Shown: positions 16,201 through 24,830 of the stretch, one piece after another
Numbering within the stretch: position 1 is the stretch's first letter
How the letters are laid out: every line of letters starts with the position of its first letter
Position numbers and translations under genes: made by a program
The notes under the pieces: model-generated
Told to the model about the DNA's origin: nothing
Seen by the model: the letters and a program-made list of their open reading frames with translations, nothing else
Databases searched by the model: none
From: Paraburkholderia tuberum STM678
GTDB lineage: Bacteria > Pseudomonadota > Gammaproteobacteria > Burkholderiales > Burkholderiaceae
Assembly (NCBI RefSeq): GCF_902833905.1
Contig: NZ_CADFGP010000016.1
Span: forward strand, 59,982-123,981
Direction: 5' to 3'
Length of the DNA: 64,000 nt

Positions 16201-16887
16201 ATGGCCGATTTTCCTTTCGACGCCGTGCTCTTCGACTGCGACGGCGTGCTCGTCGATTCCGAACCGATCACGAACCGCGTGCTCACCGAGATGCTCGGCG
16301 AGCTCGGCTGGCATTTGAGCGTCGAAGAGACGATGCGCATTTTCGTCGGCAAGATGGTCAGGGACGAAGCCGCGTTGATCGAGGCGCGCACCGGCTTCGC
16401 GATCACGGCCGAGTGGCTGGCGCAGTTCCGCGCGCGTCGCAACGTGGCGCTCGACAATGAGTTGCGCGCGATCGACGGCGCGCCTTTCGCGGTCCGCGCG
16501 CTGCAGCAGAGGTTGAATGGACGCATCGCGGTGGCGTCGGGCGCGGATCGCATCAAGATCGAATTGCAGCTCGTGAAGGCCGGCATCCTCGACTGCTTCG
16601 ACGGACGCATCTTCAGCGGCCACGAAACGCCGCGCAGCAAGCCATTTCCCGACGTCTACCTCGCCGCGGCCGCGGCACTCGGCGTCGAGCCGACACGCTG
16701 TGCGGTCATCGAGGATACGGTGACGGGCGCGACCGCGGGCGTCGCCGCCGGCGCGACGGTATTCGGCTATTGCCCGACGCACCTCGGCCATAGCAGCGCG
16801 ACCGCGTTGCATGGCGCGGGCGCGGTGCACGTGTTCAGGGAGATGGCCGAGCTACCGGCGTTGCTCGCTGGATGGGGCACGCGCTGA
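16201..16887 (+). CDS. HAD-superfamily phosphatase, beta-phosphoglucomutase-like
   Basis: The 228-residue protein has HAD motif I (FDAVLFDCDGVLVDSEP, nucleophile Asp14 region), motif II serine/threonine (VASGADR), motif III lysine (PRSKPFPDVYLAAA) and motif IV (CAVIEDTVTGATAG). With the helical cap between motifs I and II it belongs to the phosphoglycolate phosphatase / beta-phosphoglucomutase group. The exact sugar or organic phosphate is not predictable. The start at 16201 is fixed by the family; the frame upstream is not conserved-looking. Confidence 0.9.
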   Translation: MADFPFDAVLFDCDGVLVDSEPITNRVLTEMLGELGWHLSVEETMRIFVGKMVRDEAALIEARTGFAITAEWLAQFRARRNVALDNELRAIDGAPFAVRALQQRLNGRIAVASGADRIKIELQLVKAGILDCFDGRIFSGHETPRSKPFPDVYLAAAAALGVEPTRCAVIEDTVTGATAGVAAGATVFGYCPTHLGHSSATALHGAGAVHVFREMAELPALLAGWGTR

Positions 16888-17095
16888 TCCACCGATGTGT
16901 TGGCGGTTGAACGACACCGGCTTGCCGCAAGTTGGCCAACGCCGATCAGTTTTCGACTGCGCAGATACGGTCGATCAGCGCTCGAGCCAGCACAGACGTT
17001 GAATCCCGCCGCATGGCATGGTGCGTGCAACTGGAACGCCCGAGCGTAAAGCATTTGCGCGCTCGATACCCATCCAACGTTGCCGGAGATTCATC

Positions 17096-17350
17096 ATGTC
17101 GAACTTGACCCTTGCCGACCTGTCGCGCTGCGACGACCTCGACCACGCAGCTGCACAGTCCGTGCGCGGCGGCCACTCGTGTTTCCCGCACGAATACCCG
17201 CCTTCGTGTTACGGCGAAAAACCGCCGGTTCGCGGCCCGTCGTACTACAACCCGCCCTCCTACAACCCCTGCCAGCCCGTGCATTACGGCTGCGGGCCGG
17301 TCTACACCCCGGTCTGCCATCCGGAGCCGGTCAAGATCGTGCCGCTGTAA
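17096..17350 (+). CDS. Small Cys/Pro/Tyr-rich peptide with a double-glycine-type leader
   Basis: The 84-residue protein starts MSNLTLADLSRCDDLDHAAA, followed by QSVRGG at residues 21-26, the acidic, helix-forming leader with a GG end found in peptides exported by C39-peptidase ABC transporters. The following 58-residue core has five cysteines, eleven or more prolines, many tyrosines and PPSYNPC-like repeats. GGAG sits 8 nt before the ATG. No peptidase, transporter or modifying enzyme is encoded nearby in this window, so if it is a precursor its machinery acts in trans. It could also be an intracellular small protein that only resembles such leaders. Confidence 0.65.
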   Translation: MSNLTLADLSRCDDLDHAAAQSVRGGHSCFPHEYPPSCYGEKPPVRGPSYYNPPSYNPCQPVHYGCGPVYTPVCHPEPVKIVPL

Positions 17351-17486
17351 GCACTACGCCTCGCGCCGTTGCGTACGACGGCGCGATCATGCTTGCGTTG
17401 CGGCCCGGGTTGGTACGATCGGGCCGCATCGCGCGCTTCATGCTTTTATTCGAAGGCCGGATCGATCGGCACGCGATAGCCGACCG

Positions 17487-18203
17487 CTAGCCGGTTCGTT
17501 TCATTAGCCACTCCAACCGCACCGACTCGAGTTCTCGCGGCAAACGCGGTGAGACAACCGCCCGGCGCGGCAATTCGACGAACCCGAGACGCCGGTAGAG
17601 CGCGTATGCGCGTTTGTTGCTCACCAGCACATCGAGCACGAGTTGTTGTCGATCGTGTTCGCCACGCGCCGCGCGAGTCTGCGAATTCATGAACTCACCC
17701 GCGCGCATCGCATCCGCAAACAACGTGCTGAAAACACCCGTGCCGCGCAGGCGCTCATGAGTCGCGCAGTGGGCGATCAGCGTCTGCGACGACTTTGGCG
17801 CCGGCAATTCGCTTTCGAGCACGAGACCGCGCAGCAGCATGCGAATAGTGCGGCGTAGGCCGAAGAACAACACCAGCATCAGCGCGACGTGCGGATCATC
17901 GAACCATGTGTGGCGTCCGTCATGCAGCGCGAGCACCGCTACCGGTTGATCGTCTTCGGTCACAGCCACACGGTGGCGTCGATACGAAAAGCGCCCGAGC
18001 TTCGATGCGAACGCGAACGCCAGAAATTCGATGCAAGCTTCGGCCGGCTCGCCGAGAAAGAAACCGAATTCACGCACGCCCGATGAGAAGATCAGCGGCG
18101 CGCATGCCTTCGCATCATCGGCGCGAGCGGCGCGAAAGCGCAGGAGGAGCGGTTCGTCGTCCCGAGCGGGCGCGTGCTCAGGTGCGGATTCTACGGCGTA
18201 CAT
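17487..18203 (-). CDS. GNAT-family acetyltransferase
   Basis: The 238-residue protein contains an N-acetyltransferase fold. LRFRAARADDAKACAPLIFS is the first strand-helix, VAVLALHDGR a central strand, LIAHCATHERLRGTGVFSTL the acetyl-CoA binding loop (motif A, R-G-T-G), and LDVLVSNKRAYALYRRLGFV the typical C-terminal motif B. The acceptor is unknown. It lies upstream of nothing on its strand and is separated by about 100 nt from the GT2 gene's 3' end, so it is a single-gene unit. Confidence 0.85.
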   Translation of the reverse strand: MYAVESAPEHAPARDDEPLLLRFRAARADDAKACAPLIFSSGVREFGFFLGEPAEACIEFLAFAFASKLGRFSYRRHRVAVTEDDQPVAVLALHDGRHTWFDDPHVALMLVLFFGLRRTIRMLLRGLVLESELPAPKSSQTLIAHCATHERLRGTGVFSTLFADAMRAGEFMNSQTRAARGEHDRQQLVLDVLVSNKRAYALYRRLGFVELPRRAVVSPRLPRELESVRLEWLMKRTG

Positions 18204-18302
18204 AGCAGACTGCCCTTTCGTGGATTCATTGATTCATCGTGTTTAGCGCGGCAGGCGTGCTAGCGCGCACTGGTCTTTATAATTAGCCAAGCTGACAGGA
18301 AG

Positions 18303-19778
18303 TTAGTATTTTTTTAGACTTCGCCTTTCCTTGCACGTCCAATAGAGCACCATGCCAAAACCGACGCACACAGTTACATTCAGTGGAATCAAAAAATAAT
18401 TCCCTCTTTTGAATCCAAGCAGTACCGAAATCGCCGAATAGAGGAAGCTGAAGACCTCGCCCGCCAGCAATACGGTATTGATTCGCGGCATGATGACGCG
18501 ATAGCTATTCTTGCCTTTCGGCGTTCTGTGAAAGTCGCCATACACTCCGAAAAGCGCACGCACGCCGCCGACGAAGTAGTACCAGGCCATTGGCAAGAAC
18601 ATCGCGATATAGCGGTAGGTGTCCCACAAATCTTTCGCGGCGCTCCGCTTGTCATCGAAACGTGCCCCACGGCGCGCGCCGAACGCATTTTCGAGCCCCC
18701 AGAGCACAGCGAGGCCGAAGAACGCAAACGTCCCCCAGCGCATGAATGCGCCATCAAAATGCACGAAATAGGTAAGCGGCAGGCTCAGCAATATCAGTAC
18801 ATAGATTGAGGCGAGCAGCACCGACGAAAACATCGTGGAAATCGCATGCATCCGTTTGATCAACGGCATGCGCTGCGAGAGCATTTGCTTGACGTGCTTG
18901 AAGCCGCTGTGGATCAATCCACGTCCCCAGCGCTCTCGCTGAATTCGGTACGAGCTGACGGTTTCGGGTAACACCGACATGGACACCACATCGCGCAAAT
19001 AAGCGTACTTCCACTCGCCAAACTGTGCGCGGTAGCCAAGATCAACGTCTTCGGTCACGGTCGATGCGTTCCAACCTCCTAGCGCATCCACGCACTGCTT
19101 GCGCCACACGCAAGAACTGCCGCTGAGCGACGCCATATCGCCGTCTTCGCTCAAACCCACCGTGACGTATTGCTGATGGCCCATTTCCATCGCCTGAAAG
19201 CGTGTGAGAAACGACACATCGCGATTCTCGTAACCAATACCTGTTTGCAGGAAACCCAGTTTTGGATCCTCAAAACAAGGAATGGTTTTAAGCAAAAAAT
19301 CAGCCGGCGGCACAAAGTCGGCGTCAAAGATCGCAAAAAATTCACCGCACGACTGCTGAATGCCGTTGACCAGATTGCCCGCCTTGTATCCCTTACGATT
19401 GCTACGCTTGACCAGCCGAATATCGACGCCCCGCGCCTTGTGTTGTTCGGCACGCAACCGGGCAAGTTCGGTCGTGCTGTCAGTCGAATCGTCGAGCACC
19501 AGAATTTCGAGCAGCCCCGCTGGATACGAAAAATTGCAAACAGCATCGATCAACCGTTCGACGACTTCCGATTCGTTATAGATCGGCAACAGCACACTCA
19601 CCAATGGCCAGGAATCGATCTGTGCGCCGGAAGACGAATGCGCAAGCTCCGTCAATTTGCGCTGCTCGACCTTCCGCGAAATCAGGAAGACCCGTAGCTC
19701 GAGCAAAACATAAAGCGCAAAATATACGACTACGACGAGGAAAATCGCCCGGCAAAACCAGGAAAGCAACGCAAGCAT
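18303..19778 (-). CDS. Membrane GT2 glycosyltransferase, cellulose-synthase-like
   Basis: The 491-residue protein has an N-terminal membrane helix (4-28), a processive GT2 domain (about 58-300) and four or five C-terminal membrane helices (about 315-480). The catalytic signature D, DxD, D, QxxRW appears as VLDDSTDS, FDADF, TEDVDLG and QRERWGRG. Such enzymes polymerise or add UDP-sugars on the cytoplasmic face while guiding the chain through the membrane. It is the last gene of the ugd operon, 13 nt after the CgeB-like gene, so UDP-glucose or UDP-glucuronate are plausible donors. No PilZ domain is present. Confidence 0.88.
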   Translation of the reverse strand: MLALLSWFCRAIFLVVVVYFALYVLLELRVFLISRKVEQRKLTELAHSSSGAQIDSWPLVSVLLPIYNESEVVERLIDAVCNFSYPAGLLEILVLDDSTDSTTELARLRAEQHKARGVDIRLVKRSNRKGYKAGNLVNGIQQSCGEFFAIFDADFVPPADFLLKTIPCFEDPKLGFLQTGIGYENRDVSFLTRFQAMEMGHQQYVTVGLSEDGDMASLSGSSCVWRKQCVDALGGWNASTVTEDVDLGYRAQFGEWKYAYLRDVVSMSVLPETVSSYRIQRERWGRGLIHSGFKHVKQMLSQRMPLIKRMHAISTMFSSVLLASIYVLILLSLPLTYFVHFDGAFMRWGTFAFFGLAVLWGLENAFGARRGARFDDKRSAAKDLWDTYRYIAMFLPMAWYYFVGGVRALFGVYGDFHRTPKGKNSYRVIMPRINTVLLAGEVFSFLYSAISVLLGFKRGNYFLIPLNVTVCVGFGMVLYWTCKERRSLKKY

Positions 19779-19791
19779 TGTGATCAGCTCC

Positions 19792-20877
19792 TCACAGCTT
19801 CACGACGGCGCAAATTTCCTCTAACCGATGTGCCCAGGTGTGATGCTCCTGCACGTATTTCGCGCCGGCCTCGGCGCGATCGAGATCGTCCTGAGAAGGA
19901 CCATGACGCAAACGCCCGAACAGCTCGCGTGTCTCTTCGTAGGTGTTCACGACGTGGCAGAAATCGCGGAAATGACGGTCAACGGCTCGACTCGGGTTCG
20001 TTACCGCGATCCCGCCACACGCGATAATTTCGAGCAGGCGTCGCGAGAACATTGTTTCGGAACTCGTGACCGAATTGACGTTGATCGATACCGCGTGCGA
20101 TTTGTAGACATTGGCGGTTTCGCGATGCGCGACTTTCCCGTGCAACCGCATCTGGCTCGTCTTCGGAAAGCGAAACTCGAGATGGCGAGACAGCCGGTCG
20201 TGATTGCGGTCGAACACGTTGATCGGCATCTCGTTGTGCTCGCAGAGCTCGAACACCATGTCAAGAAAGCGACGCCGCTCGTTCAGGATGCGCCGGTAAT
20301 AGCTGCCTGTGAAACAGACTTCATTGCGCGTGAAATTGAAGCCCGTGAAACTGTGAAATGCCGGTTGAAACGGCATGATCAGCGTATTCACGGGTACGTG
20401 TGCAGGCACCTGCTGGCGATAGCGTTCGAGGCATTCTTCATCGGTCGTGAAGACGTAGTCGAATGCCTTCGCTACGTCGATGAACGCATCGAAAAAAGGA
20501 CCGTCATCCTTGTTCCAGAACACGGTGGGAACGCCGGCCTTCCTCGCGAAATCGACCAAACGGAAAATCGCCTTAGGTTTAGTCAGGCGCAGCAGCTTTG
20601 GCTGTTTCGCCAGTTCGTAGCGCCAACTGCCGTCCACGCCGTGAAAAGCCGATTCGACTAGCACGAGATCCGGCTTCCAATGGTTAATCACATCCCGGTA
20701 ATTGCCGGGCGTCATGACGCGAATACGGCACTCCGCGGACAGACAATCGGCGGTGAAATAGTCCGTCACCAGCGCGATTTTCAGTCGGCCGAAGCGCCCC
20801 GTTCGCTCGACATCCTCGGCGACCTTCGGGTAATCGTAGACGATTGAACCCAGTTTTCTAATAACCCTGCCGACCAT
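19792..20877 (-). CDS. CgeB-like glycosyltransferase
   Basis: The 361-residue protein resembles the CgeB/GT1-like family: an N-terminal half reading KIALVTDYFTADCLSAECRI and WKPDLVLVESAFHGVDGSWR, and a C-terminal nucleotide-sugar half with LHGKVAHRETANVYKSHAVS, INVNSVTSSETMFSRRLLEI and IACGGIAVTNPSRAVDRHF. The ETxFxRLxEIxACGG pattern is the donor-binding region of the family. It should transfer a sugar in the cytoplasm during polysaccharide assembly. The ATG at 20877 lies 5 nt after the GT4 stop, with AGGG close upstream. Confidence 0.82.
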   Translation of the reverse strand: MVGRVIRKLGSIVYDYPKVAEDVERTGRFGRLKIALVTDYFTADCLSAECRIRVMTPGNYRDVINHWKPDLVLVESAFHGVDGSWRYELAKQPKLLRLTKPKAIFRLVDFARKAGVPTVFWNKDDGPFFDAFIDVAKAFDYVFTTDEECLERYRQQVPAHVPVNTLIMPFQPAFHSFTGFNFTRNEVCFTGSYYRRILNERRRFLDMVFELCEHNEMPINVFDRNHDRLSRHLEFRFPKTSQMRLHGKVAHRETANVYKSHAVSINVNSVTSSETMFSRRLLEIIACGGIAVTNPSRAVDRHFRDFCHVVNTYEETRELFGRLRHGPSQDDLDRAEAGAKYVQEHHTWAHRLEEICAVVKL

Positions 20878-20882
20878 TTCCC

Positions 20883-22196
20883 TTACCCCGCACTTTTCGG
20901 TAGTGCCTTGATGACGAAGTCGCGCCACGATCGCTGCGTGGTCGCGTATTCCTTTGCCCGTTCGCCCAGCGCGGCAAGTGCCGCGCGATCACTCATTGCC
21001 GTCTCAATCACGCGCGCAAGATCAATCGCATCGCCGGCATTGAAAAACCAGCCTGCGGGACGCTCACCCATTTCGTCGCGGAACACCGGCAGATCCGGCA
21101 CGATGACCGGCTTGCCCATTGCCATCGCTTCGACGAGTTTGATAGGTGGCACGATCTCGCAGACCTTGAAAGGCTTGCGCGGGATACAGACCAGCGCGCA
21201 GCGGCTCAACGTTTCCTGCGCCTTTTGCGGCGCCATGCGACCCAGAAAGCGAATCTGTTCCGACAAGCCGAACCGCTGCACCTGCGATTCGAGCGACAAC
21301 CGCGCTTCACCATCACCGATGAGGCTCACGGAAATCCTCACGCCGCGTGCGCGCAGTTGCGCCACGGCATCGATCAGCGTGTCGAGTCCCTCATAGGCCA
21401 TCAACGAGCCCGCATAGCCGATTGTGTCATGCTCAATTTCACGGGACGCGAGCGATACGAAGCGCTCGGGTTCGACGCAGTTGGGCAGCAGGAACATTTG
21501 TTCTTTTTCGATGCCCCAGCGCGCGTGTGCGAAGCGCCCCAGCTGCTCTGAAATCACGAACACACGATCTGCGTGGCGCGCGACGAGCCCTTCGAGTTCG
21601 AGGCCTTGCTTGAAGCCTTGGCGTCCCTCGTAGTGCGGCGTGCGCGAAATACGCGTGAGTTCCCACAGGCCGCGCATTTCATACTGAAACGGAATGCCCA
21701 ATTGGCGCGCCGCCAGCAATGCCGGTAACGCGTTCACATGATTCGAAGCGGCGTGAATGACCGACACGCGATGTTGCTTCGCCCGCTGCGCGACCACCCG
21801 CGCCGCCTGCATCGCATACAGCAACACCGGACGATTATTGGCCGGTCCCGCTGCATGCAGATACCGCACTTCGCCAACTTGGGTCTCTCCGCTCACGGCA
21901 TCGTGGAGGCGGTCGCTTCGATCAAGCGGATAGCCGGGCCGCGTCATTGCATGCACGCGCCCGCCCGCCGACATCATTGCGCGAATGACCTCGTGCGTGC
22001 GCGTCGTGTAACCGCTCGTGTGATATGGCAATGCGCTCGCGGCCACATATAGAAGCCCCCCGCCATCAGTGTCGAATGACCGCGCGGATGCACGCCGTTT
22101 CGCCCTGCGATTCAGCGTGCGGACCGTTAGCCATCGGCTCAATCCCAAGTATGGTTCGCTAACGAACGTTTGCAGAGAATCGAATGCGCTGCTCAT
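20883..22196 (-). CDS. GT4-family glycosyltransferase
   Basis: The 437-residue protein has the GT-B fold of family 4. The acceptor half contains AASALPYHTSGYTTRTHEVI and IHAASNHVNALPALLAARQLG; the donor half (about 240-420) contains IGYAGSLMAYEGLDTLIDAV, LIGDGEARLSLESQV and IVPPIKLVEAMAMGKPVIVP with the E(x7)E-type motif. It retains glycosidic configuration and uses a nucleotide sugar. Its ATG overlaps the deacetylase-like gene stop as ATGA, so it is part of the ugd operon. Confidence 0.9.
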   Translation of the reverse strand: MSSAFDSLQTFVSEPYLGLSRWLTVRTLNRRAKRRASARSFDTDGGGLLYVAASALPYHTSGYTTRTHEVIRAMMSAGGRVHAMTRPGYPLDRSDRLHDAVSGETQVGEVRYLHAAGPANNRPVLLYAMQAARVVAQRAKQHRVSVIHAASNHVNALPALLAARQLGIPFQYEMRGLWELTRISRTPHYEGRQGFKQGLELEGLVARHADRVFVISEQLGRFAHARWGIEKEQMFLLPNCVEPERFVSLASREIEHDTIGYAGSLMAYEGLDTLIDAVAQLRARGVRISVSLIGDGEARLSLESQVQRFGLSEQIRFLGRMAPQKAQETLSRCALVCIPRKPFKVCEIVPPIKLVEAMAMGKPVIVPDLPVFRDEMGERPAGWFFNAGDAIDLARVIETAMSDRAALAALGERAKEYATTQRSWRDFVIKALPKSAG

Positions 22197-23164
22197 GCCC
22201 GCACGGTCCCCTGCGGCTTGAGTTCCGCGCGCGCGAGATCGACGGTTGCCGACATCTTGATCTTGCCGCGAGCGTGCAGATCGAGAAATTCGGCGGTCGT
22301 GATCACGTCGTAGTCTTTTGTCAGACGACGCAGGAGCTTGCGATAGCCCTCGACACGCTGATCGTCGCGATAGGTTGCGTAGCCCTTTTCATCCCAGTAC
22401 AGGAGCGACCACGAATGCAGCAGGAAAATGGAAAACGTCGGGCTCCCGCTGAATGCATCGAGCAGCAATTTGCCCCACCAGGGACGGAAGTGAAAATACG
22501 GCGACTCCGGATACGTGAGGCGCGCCCACCATTCGTCCTTGCCCACCTTCGGCAAGATCTTCTTTTCCGTCATCGGGACTTCGATCACGCCGTTCGACCA
22601 CGCATACGGCAGATTCGTCGGCTCGCTAAAAATGGCCTGTTTCGCGTGGACGGCGCACATCGAATTGTTGAACGACGCCCGCACGCCCGTGGCTTTGAGG
22701 GCGCGTATCGTGGCCGCATTCCAACGAAACGAACCTGCCCGATGCGCGAGAACCGGCTTGCCGGTTTGCTCCGAAATAAGGCCGCCGAAATGTTTGATGA
22801 CGAACTCGGCGCGGGCGTCGTCGGTATATTGATTCATATACTGCGGACGGCGCGCGAGTCCATGCTCGGCCCAGAATGAATCGGGCAAATATTCCGGGTG
22901 CGTGTGTAGTTGCACGTCCTGACCCACGGAATCGAGCCAGCGCACGACTTCGCGCGTTTCTTCCAGATATGACCACGCGCCGCATTGATCGACGAAATAG
23001 ACGTGCTTGGCGCCGAACTCGTCGCCGATCTCGGCCATTTCACGAATTCCCGCGGTTCCACGCTCGTGTACGCCCCACATGAGCCGCTTGACGTGATCGT
23101 GCGGCGCGCGTTTGGGCAGCGCTTCGGTATCGACCGTCAACATGGCATAACGATTCTTTTGCAT
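22193..23164 (-). CDS. Polysaccharide deacetylase-like protein
   Basis: The 323-residue protein looks like a carbohydrate esterase family 4-like barrel. It starts MQKNRYAMLTVDTEALPKRA, where VDTEA corresponds to the TFDDG metal-binding motif; QLHTHPEYLP supplies the HxxxH-like metal ligands; LAHRAGSFRWN is the catalytic R-x-G/S region. The replacement of the second Asp in TFDDG makes it a variant whose activity is uncertain. It probably removes N- or O-acetyl groups from a precursor in the cytoplasm since no signal peptide is seen. The start at 23164 is only 5 nt past the previous stop. Confidence 0.7.
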   Translation of the reverse strand: MQKNRYAMLTVDTEALPKRAPHDHVKRLMWGVHERGTAGIREMAEIGDEFGAKHVYFVDQCGAWSYLEETREVVRWLDSVGQDVQLHTHPEYLPDSFWAEHGLARRPQYMNQYTDDARAEFVIKHFGGLISEQTGKPVLAHRAGSFRWNAATIRALKATGVRASFNNSMCAVHAKQAIFSEPTNLPYAWSNGVIEVPMTEKKILPKVGKDEWWARLTYPESPYFHFRPWWGKLLLDAFSGSPTFSIFLLHSWSLLYWDEKGYATYRDDQRVEGYRKLLRRLTKDYDVITTAEFLDLHARGKIKMSATVDLARAELKPQGTVRA

Positions 23165-23169
23165 CTTTC

Positions 23170-23721
23170 TCAGCTCAATTTCAGCAATGCATGCCATTGC
23201 GCGTCGCTGGCCAAACCAGCGCTCAACGGCAGGACGATTGCATCTCGATAGCGCCACGCGAGATACGCCTGCTTTCTCTGCTGTAGCGATGGGCCCTCGC
23301 CGCTTAACGACGGCACATATTCCACCAGCCAACCCAGCCGGGAATAAAAGGCGAAATCGGCGATATCCGTCACCAGAACCGGCGCCAGATCATCGCCGCC
23401 TTGAAGCTTTTTCGACAAGCCCTCGCATGCGGCACGCAACTGATGACGATCGGCGCCGAGCGCCCAGATCATCACTGTCTTTACATCGGCCGAAACCGGT
23501 CTGTGCTTTAGGGTCGGCAGCCACGGATACTGCGTTACGTGCGGCGACATCAGACTTGCCGACGCCAACAGGTGGCGAATGCGCTGCCATACTCGGTCTT
23601 GCCATGAAAACGGCGGCTTTTTCCCGAGCAGGTCGTATCGAACGAGCAGATCCAATTCGGGTTTGGTTGCGAGCGCCTTCACCTCACGCCGCAATGCTTT
23701 GGCTTCCGCAATCACATTCAC
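23170..23721 (-). CDS. Hypothetical protein in the ugd operon
   Basis: The 183-residue protein has no recognisable family. It has a basic helical N-terminus, a central WALGADRHQLRAACEGLSKK region that reads like an alternating helix-strand domain, and LVTDIADFAFYSRLGWLVEY followed by QRKQAYLAWRYRDAIVLPLS. The alternation suggests a small alpha/beta fold. Its ATG overlaps the upstream glycosyltransferase stop (ATGA) and the deacetylase-like gene starts 5 nt after it, so it is surely translated with the polysaccharide genes. An accessory role in assembly is inferred only from position. Confidence 0.75.
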   Translation of the reverse strand: MNVIAEAKALRREVKALATKPELDLLVRYDLLGKKPPFSWQDRVWQRIRHLLASASLMSPHVTQYPWLPTLKHRPVSADVKTVMIWALGADRHQLRAACEGLSKKLQGGDDLAPVLVTDIADFAFYSRLGWLVEYVPSLSGEGPSLQQRKQAYLAWRYRDAIVLPLSAGLASDAQWHALLKLS

Positions 23722-24830
23722 TGTGTCCGCTCCCGTCTTGCCGCCAAAGCGAGGATCTTTTCCGCGGCGAGCACGGCGCCATCCATCGGAATCGCTGCGC
23801 GTACGGCGGGCGTGCCGTTCAGCAAGCCGAGTAGTTTGCTCACTGCGGTCTCGCGTTCGTCATCGGTCTCGCAGGCAGACACGACAGCCGGCATGACGTC
23901 GGCGACCATGTGCGCTCGACGCACCTGATCGTCGGCGAGTTGCGCATTAGGCACGAGCAGAGCAGGCACGCCCGACTGCACGAGTTCGCAGCAGGTGTTG
24001 TAACCGGCTGCGCCGACAAGGGCGTCGAACGCACGCAAATAGCGCGCGAGCGGATAGACCGTCAGTGGCATCACGCCGGCCGGCAATTCGATGTCGCGCA
24101 CGGAAATCGGCGCACGCACCCAGACTACGTTGAAACCTGCGGCCTCGAACTCACGAATCAGACCGTGCGCGATCCCTGCGACGTCCTTCAGGTTGCCCGG
24201 CCCGAGCGCGAACAAGACAAAGCGGCCGTCTTGTGGCAGATTCAACGCCTCGCGCGCTGTAGCGCGGTCAAGCAACTCATCGTCTTCGAGTACGCACACG
24301 GGCGGTACGAGCGCACGCCTGCCGCCGCCTTCGAGCGGCGTCTCGCTTTCTTGCGCGCCCAATTCCCCGGGCTGTATCACGAGATCGAAACGCGACTCGT
24401 CCACGGAGACCGTCTTGCCGCCTTCCTTGAGCAAGCCACGGTTCGACCAGACCAGTGCTGGCGAGCCGAAGGTCTCGCACGTCGCCAGAAACCCTTGAAA
24501 TGGCCAAGTGCCATCGAAGACGATTACGTCGGGACGTACGCGTTCGAGCATCATGCCGAAACGTACAGCCAGCTCGCTATTCCACGCAAACGTGGAGCTC
24601 GACGACCAGTATGGCGAAACGAAGTAGTCTGCCTCGAATCCCATCTCTTCGATAAGCTCGATGGCCGACGCCAGGGAAAAGAACACCGGTCGAGCACGGC
24701 CATGCAACCGCCGCGCATATGAAAGACAACGGTTCAGATGGCCCATGCCTGAGCCATTCACGTTGAAGAACAGAATGCGGGGAAGCTGCGAGTCGATTGA
24801 GTCGTTGCGAGCCGGTTGCGGATCGTTCAT
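23718..24830 (-). CDS. MurG/GT28-like glycosyltransferase
   Basis: The 370-residue protein begins with the UDP-glycosyltransferase signature ILFFNVNGSGMGHLNRCLSY (the GxGxGH loop) and ends with a donor-binding half: VYPLARYLRAFDALVGAAGY, NTCCELVQSGVPALLVPN and DDQVRRAHMVADVMPAVVSA. This matches the GT28/GT1 group with a UDP-sugar donor. It lies between ugd (ATGA overlap) and the hypothetical gene (ATGA overlap). The acceptor is not known. Confidence 0.82.
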   Translation of the reverse strand: MNDPQPARNDSIDSQLPRILFFNVNGSGMGHLNRCLSYARRLHGRARPVFFSLASAIELIEEMGFEADYFVSPYWSSSSTFAWNSELAVRFGMMLERVRPDVIVFDGTWPFQGFLATCETFGSPALVWSNRGLLKEGGKTVSVDESRFDLVIQPGELGAQESETPLEGGGRRALVPPVCVLEDDELLDRATAREALNLPQDGRFVLFALGPGNLKDVAGIAHGLIREFEAAGFNVVWVRAPISVRDIELPAGVMPLTVYPLARYLRAFDALVGAAGYNTCCELVQSGVPALLVPNAQLADDQVRRAHMVADVMPAVVSACETDDERETAVSKLLGLLNGTPAVRAAIPMDGAVLAAEKILALAARRERTQ

